Assembly (NCBI GenBank): GCA_021741245.1
Contig: JAIOYF010000005.1
Location: forward strand, 62,001 to 126,000
Direction: 5' to 3'
Source: Paracoccaceae bacterium
Lineage (GTDB): Bacteria; Pseudomonadota; Alphaproteobacteria; Rhodobacterales; Rhodobacteraceae
DNA length: 64,000 bases
Made by a program: the position numbers and the translations under genes. The notes beneath the pieces are model-generated. The model did not search any database. It saw only the letters and a list, made by a program, of their open reading frames with translations, and was not told where the DNA came from. Every line of letters starts with the position of its first letter. Positions within the stretch are counted from its first letter, which is position 1. Shown in pieces: positions 31,774-38,030 of the stretch.

Positions 31774-32295
31774 TTAGCTTTTGGCCGGGGCCTTTGAGGA
31801 AAAGTTCGGGATCTTGTCGCCCGAAGCCCCCTTTGGCTCCAGCTTTGGCCAATTTCCGGTGGATTTCTTCAGATTGCCGGGGATGTCCTCTTCCCAAAAG
31901 CCCACAACGTTTTTGGTGATGTTGAGGTAAAGCTTGCCATCGACGATCCGCCATAGTGTCGGATTGCCGGGCACCTTGCCGCCCTTGGCCACGCCATAGG
32001 CGCAATGGCCATCATATTGCGGAACAAAGGCCGCCGGATTGGCCAGAAAGCGGTTGCGGTTCTCTTCCGAGGCAAAGGCGAATTTGGCACCGTTATACTC
32101 GGCCGTCAGCGCGGCCTTGCCCGCCAGCGGCGTGGTTTGCGGCTGCCCGACAGAGGATTGCGGCAGATCGAAATAGGACACGACATCATAGCCCGAAACG
32201 GCAAAGCCGGTGCCATCGACATATTGTTCGCCCGCAAAGGCGGTGCCGATCATGGCGGTGGTAAGGGCAAGGGCGAGGGTGGTCATCTTGAACAT
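31774..32295 (-). CDS. Exported YHS-domain protein
   Basis: A 173-residue protein with a signal peptide (MFKMTTLALALTTAMIGTAFA). The mature part holds a YHS-like domain: VSGYDVVSYFD near 33-43, AEYNGAKFAFASEENRNRFLANPAAF, and HCAYGVAKGGKVPGNP with one conserved Cys. YHS domains occur with metal-binding and metal-transport proteins. The C-terminal WRIVDGKLYLNITKNV is shared by exported alphaproteobacterial YHS proteins. It has its own ECF-type promoter just upstream. The role is unknown; metal or redox binding in the periplasm is a reasonable guess. Confidence 0.82.
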   Translation of the reverse strand: MFKMTTLALALTTAMIGTAFAGEQYVDGTGFAVSGYDVVSYFDLPQSSVGQPQTTPLAGKAALTAEYNGAKFAFASEENRNRFLANPAAFVPQYDGHCAYGVAKGGKVPGNPTLWRIVDGKLYLNITKNVVGFWEEDIPGNLKKSTGNWPKLEPKGASGDKIPNFSSKAPAKS

Positions 32296-32326
32296 CTGAA
32301 CGCTCCGGTTTTGGGTTACGTCTGTC

Positions 32327-32354
32327 TGTTCGCGCAGGGGCGGGGCTGCGTTAC
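32327..32354 (-). promoter_or_regulatory. ECF-type promoter of the YHS gene
   Basis: On the minus strand: GTAAC (32354-32350), 17-nt spacer, CGAACA (32332-32327). The predicted start is near 32320, 25 nt before the YHS gene ATG at 32295. Confidence 0.5.
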
Positions 32355-32393
32355 GGATGTGACAGCGATCTCGCGGGGTCGTGATTGCGCGGC

Positions 32394-33263
32394 TCAGTTC
32401 ATCGCCATCTGTTTGGCAATCGCCTCACATATCGCGGCACGGCGCAGGGCCAGAAATCTGGTGGCGCCTGCTTCGGTGGGATGGAACGGGTCTTTGACCC
32501 GGCCCGAGGCTTTGCGCCGGAAATTCGCGGCATTGCCTTGATTTTCGGCAATGGTCACGGGGGTAAAGCCGGGGACAAAACTGCAATGGCTGGCCCCCGA
32601 GGCAAAGGCACGAGCCATGTTGTCTTGGGCCTTTTGGCGCTGCGCCACCACCTTGGCCCCAAAGGGCGGGGCTGTGGTCATGAACAGGCAGGGCTGGCCC
32701 TTTGGCAGATCGCGCATCACGGCGCGCAGATCGGCCGCGGCGGCATCGGGGCTGTCGGCCCAGCGGTCCGTGGCATTGCCCAGAAAGAACAGGATCAACA
32801 GGCGCGGGCTGTAATAACCATCCTTGAACACCGCGCCGAGGGGCGAGGTATCGGGGCTGCAAAACTGCAACTCGGCCCCGCGCCCGATCTGGACATAGGG
32901 GTTTTCACCCTTTGCCAGCGTGCCATAGACGCCTGCATTCACCCGCCACTTTGGGTCAATCTCGCAGATTGCGGATTTGCCCTTTTGGGTGCGGGCTGTC
33001 CATGCGGCGGGGGCGCTGGAGCGCACGCCGATCACCCCGGTGGTTGTGCCAGCCTCCAGCCCGCAGGTGCCGGCCATCTTGTCCAGCAGCGCCACAAAGG
33101 CCTTGCCCGCGCCAAAGGTCAGTTGCGAGTCGCCAAGGACCAGCACATCGGGCCCCTGTGCCGCGGCAGGGGTGGCCAAGGGGGTGGCAAGGCAGGCCAT
33201 CAGGCAAAGATGCCCAAGGGTCTTGCGTAAACGGCGGGGGATTGGCGGCAGGGGGTGGGGCAT
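32394..33263 (-). CDS. Exported SGNH/GDSL-like hydrolase
   Basis: A 289-residue protein with a signal peptide (RRLRKTLGHLCLMACLATPLATPAAA). The mature start VLVLGDSQLTFGAGKAFV carries the GDS block with the nucleophilic Ser, followed by a block III-like LFFLGNATDRWADS (GN) and a C-terminal DPFHPTEAGATRFL with the Asp-x-x-His pair. The SGNH fold is therefore complete and probably an esterase or acyl-group remodelling enzyme in the periplasm. ATGs at 33287 and 33263 are both possible; 33263 gives a more compact signal peptide. The gene has an ECF-type promoter upstream. Confidence 0.78.
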   Translation of the reverse strand: MPHPLPPIPRRLRKTLGHLCLMACLATPLATPAAAQGPDVLVLGDSQLTFGAGKAFVALLDKMAGTCGLEAGTTTGVIGVRSSAPAAWTARTQKGKSAICEIDPKWRVNAGVYGTLAKGENPYVQIGRGAELQFCSPDTSPLGAVFKDGYYSPRLLILFFLGNATDRWADSPDAAAADLRAVMRDLPKGQPCLFMTTAPPFGAKVVAQRQKAQDNMARAFASGASHCSFVPGFTPVTIAENQGNAANFRRKASGRVKDPFHPTEAGATRFLALRRAAICEAIAKQMAMN

Positions 33264-33314
33264 GGGGCGGCGTTCCGGGGCCCACATGCCGGAATGGCCG
33301 GGGCGTCCATCACC

Positions 33315-33342
33315 TATTCGCCCTTTGGCCCCGTCATGTTAC
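33315..33342 (-). promoter_or_regulatory. ECF-type promoter of the SGNH gene
   Basis: On the minus strand: GTAAC (33342-33338), 17-nt spacer, CGAATA (33320-33315). The predicted start is near 33308, leaving 21 or 45 nt before the two candidate ATGs. Confidence 0.5.
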
Positions 33343-33367
33343 GGGGCCTGCCGGTTTTTGTGGCCCA

Positions 33368-34306
33368 TCAGGCCTTTATGCGCCCGATGAAGTTCAGCAA
33401 GATCTGCGCGGCAAGGATCGCCGTTGTGCCGGTGTGGTCGTAGTCGGGGGCGACCTCCACCAGATCGACGCCCACGACCTTGCCCTGTTTGACAAGACCC
33501 GCCAGCAGTTCCAGCACCTCGTAATAGATGAATCCACCATGGCTGGGGGTGCCGGTGCCCGGCGCGATGGAGGGGTCAAATCCGTCGATGTCGATGGTGA
33601 CATAATAGTTCACCCCGGCAGGAATACGGGCGAGAACCCCGTCGATCCCAAGGGCGCGGAGTTGGCGCACTGACAAGATGTCAGACCCCATGGCGCGGGC
33701 ATCGTCATAGCCCTGTTTGGCGGTCGACGAGACGTTGCGGATGCCAATCTGGCTTAGCCCCGTGACATAGGGTTTTTCGGCGGCGCGGCGCATCGGGTTG
33801 CCATGGCCATAGCGCACACCGTGGCGTTCATCCACGAAATCGAGATGCGCGTCGATCTGCACAAGGTGGATGGGGCCAAAGTCGGAGAACGCGTTGATGC
33901 AAGGAATGTTGATTGAATGATCGCCCCCCAGCACCACGGGCAGCGCCCCCGCCTTCAGGATCGCGCGCACGCCGGTTTCGATATTGGCGTGGCTTTGCAG
34001 GGTGTCGGTGTGGATGATATCGGCATCGCCAATATCGACCATGCGCACGCCTTCAAGATAGGTCACGTCATCTTCATGGTCATAGGCCCCGGCATGGCCA
34101 AAGGAAAACAGGGTCGAGGCCTCGCGGATCGCGCGGGGGCCAAACCGCGCCCCTGCACGAAACTGGGTGCCAAAATCATAGGGCGCGCCAAGGATGGCCA
34201 CATCGGCGTCAATGGCCTCCCAATCCGGTTGATAGGGCGATTTGCCAAAGGTTGAGATGCCCACAAACGGCAGGTTCAGGCGGCCTTTGTCATAGGAGTT
34301 GGTCAT
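33368..34306 (-). CDS. speB: Agmatinase-family ureohydrolase
   Basis: A 312-residue ureohydrolase that releases urea from a guanidino compound. The binuclear manganese site is complete: VVLGGDHSINIPC, IHLVQIDAHLDFVDE and YVTIDIDGFDPSIAPGTG. DVAILGAPYDFGTQFRAGAR and GPRAIREAS are also family blocks. Agmatinase is the default name, but guanidinobutyrase and guanidinopropionase share these motifs, so the substrate is open. The ATG at 34306 is preceded by AAGGA. It lies 141 bp downstream of the TauE/SafE permease gene on the same strand. Confidence 0.88.
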   Translation of the reverse strand: MTNSYDKGRLNLPFVGISTFGKSPYQPDWEAIDADVAILGAPYDFGTQFRAGARFGPRAIREASTLFSFGHAGAYDHEDDVTYLEGVRMVDIGDADIIHTDTLQSHANIETGVRAILKAGALPVVLGGDHSINIPCINAFSDFGPIHLVQIDAHLDFVDERHGVRYGHGNPMRRAAEKPYVTGLSQIGIRNVSSTAKQGYDDARAMGSDILSVRQLRALGIDGVLARIPAGVNYYVTIDIDGFDPSIAPGTGTPSHGGFIYYEVLELLAGLVKQGKVVGVDLVEVAPDYDHTGTTAILAAQILLNFIGRIKA

Positions 34307-34447
34307 GGCGGGGTCCTTGGGATGCGCGCGCAGCGGGGGGGTGGGCACCAATCCAGTGCCATCGCAGCATTTCCGCTTGTCTGGCGATGTTCAAGGGGCA
34401 TCAGGCAAAGTTCGGGGAGGCCCCATGGGTTTGCCAAGATCTTGGCG

Positions 34448-35191
34448 CTAGAGGATCGCGCGCAGGATCAAGATTGCAGCCGCCGTGCCCGCGATGGCCA
34501 GCAAAAGCGGGCGATAGCGCCGATCAAACCGCCCCGCCAGTTTGCGCGCGATCAGGGCCCCAAGGATCATCGCGGGCACCATCAGGGCCGCCAAGCCAAA
34601 ATCGCGCCAGCCCGCCCATCCGCTGATGTAGACGCCCGCAAGTGACATCGCGCAGCCGATGGAGAAAAACGCGGCAAGGGTGGGCCGTGCCGCCGAGGCG
34701 GCGCGATCTTGGTAGAGGATGGCCAAGGGGGGGGCGCCCACGGATGTGATTGTGCCCATCAGGCCCGACAGCAGCGCCATGGCGATCAGGTTGGTCCGGG
34801 TAAATCGCAACCGCAGCCCCAGAACCGACAGCAACACCGCCGCCCCGATCATCGCGCCAAAGATCAGGGAAAAGGACTCGCGCGAGGCAAGCCCGGCCAA
34901 GACCACCGTTGCCATGGCCACGCCGACAAACCGGCCCAGACTTGCGGTGCCCACCTCGGGCCAGTGGATATCGCCGCGTTCGCGCCATGCCCCCCAGCCA
35001 GAGGTCATCATGCCGATCATCAAGGTGGCGCCGGGCACCAGAACCGGGTCAATCAGGGCCAGAAGTGGCGATGCGGTCAGGCCAAAGCCCATGCCAAGGC
35101 CAAATTGCACGACTGAGGCAAAGACGACGATGGCAAAGACCAGCCCGGCCTGCCACGGATCGTTCATCACATGCGAGAAAAGCCAATCCAC
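34448..35191 (-). CDS. TauE/SafE-family membrane transporter
   Basis: A protein of about 247 residues with eight or so TM helices of the TauE/SafE (DUF81) family, probably an anion exporter or sulfite/organosulfonate permease. GLVFAIVVFASVVQFGLGMGFG and LVPGATLMIGMMTSGWGAW form the first repeat; FTRTNLIAMALLSGLMGTITSVGAPPLAIL is the typical start of the second. The start is uncertain: GTG at 35191 is listed, ATG at 35167 also fits, and neither has a clear ribosome-binding site. The substrate is unknown. Confidence 0.8.
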   Translation of the reverse strand: MDWLFSHVMNDPWQAGLVFAIVVFASVVQFGLGMGFGLTASPLLALIDPVLVPGATLMIGMMTSGWGAWRERGDIHWPEVGTASLGRFVGVAMATVVLAGLASRESFSLIFGAMIGAAVLLSVLGLRLRFTRTNLIAMALLSGLMGTITSVGAPPLAILYQDRAASAARPTLAAFFSIGCAMSLAGVYISGWAGWRDFGLAALMVPAMILGALIARKLAGRFDRRYRPLLLAIAGTAAAILILRAIL

Positions 35192-35490
35192 GATAGGCTC
35201 AGTGCCCCCGCATTTGCGGCACAGGAAGGGCAGGCCTGTGGCGGCGGGGGGGCCGGTCTTGCGTGACAATCATGGCGAGGGATGGTCCAAAGATGTTGAT
35301 AGGGATGTGCAACCGGTGATGCGCCCTGGGGCGCAGGCTATGTCAGAGGCGACTGGGACTGATCTAGAACACCTGTCGCGCCATCAAAAGCCCAAACTCT
35401 TCTGATGCAGGGGGCGGGGCAGGCTTTCCTTTGGCCGTGGCAGGTGGGGTCACCTGTTCCCTTGTGCGACGGTGATACGAAAAGGCCACT
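35192..35490. other. Intergenic stretch, no gene recognised
   Basis: About 300 bp between the TauE/SafE gene and the racemase-like remnant. Reading frames here are short and have no family character. No strong promoter or hairpin was recognised. Confidence 0.5.
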
Positions 35491-35610
35491 TTGGTGATGG
35501 AATTGCCCGCAAAATGCGCTGTAATCCCACTTGATTGGAAAAATATCGTGCCCTATGCACGCGATATGCGCCGGGCGACTGGCCTGCCCGTGTTTTCGAT
35601 CCTTTCCCCC
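35491..35610 (+). pseudogene. Possible remnant of an Asp/Glu racemase-family gene
   Basis: One frame reads AVIPLDWKNIVPYARDM followed by RRATGLPVFSI. This resembles the C-terminal segment of aspartate/glutamate/hydantoin racemase-family proteins, where a (ECTN)MxPYAxxxRxATGLPVFDI pattern is common. Here the usual Glu-Cys-Thr-Asn is replaced by Leu-Asp-Trp-Lys. A TGA stop at 35473 closes the frame just upstream and no N-terminal part of such a protein can be found, so if related it is a decayed fragment. It lies directly before the aminotransferase gene. The resemblance is judged by eye and is weak evidence. Confidence 0.35.
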
Positions 35611-35704
35611 CTCTGCTGTGGTCGCAGGCCGCCCTTCTGTTGCGCAAAAATGCGCCTTGGTCGGATGATCGTGCCCACTGGCCCCCAAATGCTGGAGACC
35701 TTTG

Positions 35705-36955
35705 ATGATTGCCCAACGCCAAGGCCTGCTGGAGGCCGTTCGTGGCCGCTTTGCCCATGTGGATGTCTGCCCGTTCGAGGGGCCACGGGTGTTTTTCGAA
35801 AACGCAGGCGGCGCGTTGCGGCTGAAGTCGGTGATCGAGACGTCGGCGGACTATGCCGGATATGCCGACAATCAGGGGCGGGACAACCCGGCGTCAAAGG
35901 CGCTGATGGCGGCGATTGATCAGGGCCGGGCCGATATGCGGGTGTTTTTCAACGCGCAGGGGGGACAGGTGTTTGTGGGCGAAAGCGGGACGGAGGTGCT
36001 GTTTCGCCTTGTGCGCACGGCCTCGCTGGGGGCAAAGGCGGGCGGGGTGATGATCGGCTCCACGCTGGAACACCCTGCCTCGGCCAGTGCGATGACCCGT
36101 TGGGCCGAAGTGACGGGCCGTCCGCTGATCCGGGTGGCGCATGATGATGCGACAGGCACCGTTGGTGTGGCGGCCTATCAGGCGGCCTTGACCCCGGATG
36201 TGCGGGTGGCGACGATTGTCCACACCTCGCCCGTGACGGGGATGACGGTGGATGTGCCCGCCATTGCGGCGGCGATCCGGGCGGTGGCGCCTGAGTGTCT
36301 GATCATCGTTGACGGCATTCAGCATGCCAGCCACGGGGCGGTGGATGTGACGGGCGCGGATGGCTATGCCGTGTCGCCCTACAAGGTGTTTTCGCGCCAT
36401 GGCTATGGCATCGGCTGGGCCTCGGACCGGCTGACCGCCTGTGCAAAGGAGCAGATCGTGGGCGGGCCTGCGCAGGCGTGGGAACTGGGCACGCGTGATG
36501 CGGGCAGCTATGCGACGTTCAGCGATGTGGTGGCGTATCTGGATTGGCTGGGCGCGCAATTCACCGACAGCCCCGACCGCCGCACGCGGCTGGAGGCGGC
36601 GGGTAAAGCCGTCGCCCGGCATGAACATGATTTGATTGATGCGATGATCAACGGCGTGGGCGAGGTGCGCGGTTTGGCAGCCATGCCGGGGGTGGTGCTG
36701 ATCGGCGGCGCCAGCGTTGACGGGCGCGAAGGTGTGGTGTCGCTATACCACAAAACCGTTGCCTCCGCCGATCTGGTCAGCCGTCTGGCGGACAATGGCG
36801 TGCGCGTGCATATCCGCAAGAACGACCATTACTGCGGCAATATCCTTGGCCCTTTGGGGGTGGAGGACTGTATCCGCGTGTCTGTCTGTCACTACAATTC
36901 GCAGGCCGAGGTTCTGGCGTTTCTGGCCGCGATGGAGGTCACGATCGCGGGCTGA
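35705..36955 (+). CDS. Class V aminotransferase / cysteine desulfurase-like PLP enzyme
   Basis: A 416-residue PLP-dependent enzyme of the class V fold. FFENAGGALRLKSVIE near residue 32 is the family opening; FVGESGTEVLFRLVRTAS binds the cofactor phosphate; STLEHPASASAMTRWAE, VVATIVHTSPVTGM and CLIIVDGIQHASHGAVDV (PLP-Asp) follow; the Schiff-base lysine is in GYAVSPYKVFSRHGYGIGW. The mobile Cys loop of true desulfurases is not evident, so it may be a lyase, kynureninase-like or epimerase-like member. The ATG at 35705 follows GGAG. It seems to be a single gene, convergent with the formate dehydrogenase operon. Confidence 0.82.
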   Translation: MIAQRQGLLEAVRGRFAHVDVCPFEGPRVFFENAGGALRLKSVIETSADYAGYADNQGRDNPASKALMAAIDQGRADMRVFFNAQGGQVFVGESGTEVLFRLVRTASLGAKAGGVMIGSTLEHPASASAMTRWAEVTGRPLIRVAHDDATGTVGVAAYQAALTPDVRVATIVHTSPVTGMTVDVPAIAAAIRAVAPECLIIVDGIQHASHGAVDVTGADGYAVSPYKVFSRHGYGIGWASDRLTACAKEQIVGGPAQAWELGTRDAGSYATFSDVVAYLDWLGAQFTDSPDRRTRLEAAGKAVARHEHDLIDAMINGVGEVRGLAAMPGVVLIGGASVDGREGVVSLYHKTVASADLVSRLADNGVRVHIRKNDHYCGNILGPLGVEDCIRVSVCHYNSQAEVLAFLAAMEVTIAG

Positions 36956-36976
36956 AAGGCCCGCGTATCGCAAGGC

Positions 36977-37204
36977 TCAGGCCATTTCCTTTAACGTTTC
37001 CGCCGCGCGGCGCACGAAAGGGTCGATCTCGATATCGACCTTTTCGGTCCCATCCACGATGCGGAACAGTTGCAGGCGCATCCTTGGTTCCCAAAAATCC
37101 TTGATATGGGCGGCCACGCGGTCAGCCTGATCGGTGCCGGGCTGGCTGCGGAAAAAGGTGGCGATCTGGTTGGCCATATAAATCAGCTTGTCAGGCGACG
37201 ACAT
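36977..37204 (-). CDS. fdsD: Formate dehydrogenase delta subunit
   Basis: A 75-residue protein of the FdsD family, with LIYMANQIATFFRS, DQADRVAAHIKDFWEPRMR and the C-terminal IDPFVRRAAETLK that mark it. FdsD is a small cytoplasmic subunit needed for a stable and active FdsGBA complex in Rhodobacter capsulatus and Cupriavidus. The ATG at 37204 lies within the end of fdhD (14-bp overlap), so the two are translationally coupled. It is the last gene of the operon. Confidence 0.9.
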   Translation of the reverse strand: MSSPDKLIYMANQIATFFRSQPGTDQADRVAAHIKDFWEPRMRLQLFRIVDGTEKVDIEIDPFVRRAAETLKEMA

Positions 37205-38030
37205 GGGTGGTTCCTCCATTGCCTTGCGGCGGTGTGTCGATCCGGCCTGCGCCGGAAAAAATGTCGGCCCCGTCGCCACGCGCAAGCGCGACGAGCGTCA
37301 GGCCCGCGTGTTGGGCCAGCCGCACGGCATGGGCGGTAGGGGCGGAGACGGCAATCAGCGCGGGGCAGCCCGCCATCACCGTCTTTTGCACCATATCGAC
37401 CGAGACGCGCGAGGTGATGACCATGGCCCCGGTGCTGCGATCCACGCTGTCACGGGCGAGTGCACCAATCAGCTTGTCCAGCGCGTTGTGGCGGCCCACA
37501 TCCTCGCGCACATGGGTCAGACCTTGGCCCGGCACGTAAAACCCGGCGGCATGCATGGCGCGGGTCTGGTCATGCAGCGGTTGTCCCGTGCGCATGCCAT
37601 TCACGGCGGCGTCGATATCGGCGGGTGTCAGGGTAAGCGTGGTTTCGGGCAGCGCGGGCAGGCTGCGCAGCGCCTGTTCCAGACTGTCGATCCCGCACAG
37701 CCCACAGCCCACTGGCCCGACTGAGGCACGTGCGCGGGCGGCCATCGCGGCGGCGCGATCCTCACCCACCCACATCCGCACCTCGGACCCAAGGTCATGC
37801 TCCACCACCTCAATCTCGGTGATCTGGGATGGGGTGGCGATGCCTTCGGTGAGCGAAAAGCCGATGCCGAAATCCAGCAGATCAGCGGGGGTGGCCATCA
37901 TCACCGCGCTGGTGGCCCCGTTATAGACAAGTGCCACGGCCCATTCCTCGGGCAGGGCGCGGCTGGTGTCATGGGCGGCGCCCTGACGCAAGCTGACACC
38001 ACCAAGGGATTGGACCGGGCGCATGATCAT
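37191..38030 (-). CDS. fdhD: Formate dehydrogenase accessory sulfurtransferase
   Basis: FdhD (FdsC in Rhodobacter nomenclature) passes sulfur to the molybdenum cofactor and inserts it into the formate dehydrogenase alpha subunit. The 279-residue sequence has ALVYNGATSAVMMATPADLLDF, the loop VGPVGCGLCGIDSLEQAL with the conserved CxxC, MHAAGFYVPGQGLTHVREDVGRHNALDKL and ITSRVSVDMVQKTVMAGCP. The ATG at 38030 overlaps the fdsA stop by 4 bp (ATGA). Confidence 0.94.
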   Translation of the reverse strand: MIMRPVQSLGGVSLRQGAAHDTSRALPEEWAVALVYNGATSAVMMATPADLLDFGIGFSLTEGIATPSQITEIEVVEHDLGSEVRMWVGEDRAAAMAARARASVGPVGCGLCGIDSLEQALRSLPALPETTLTLTPADIDAAVNGMRTGQPLHDQTRAMHAAGFYVPGQGLTHVREDVGRHNALDKLIGALARDSVDRSTGAMVITSRVSVDMVQKTVMAGCPALIAVSAPTAHAVRLAQHAGLTLVALARGDGADIFSGAGRIDTPPQGNGGTTHVVA

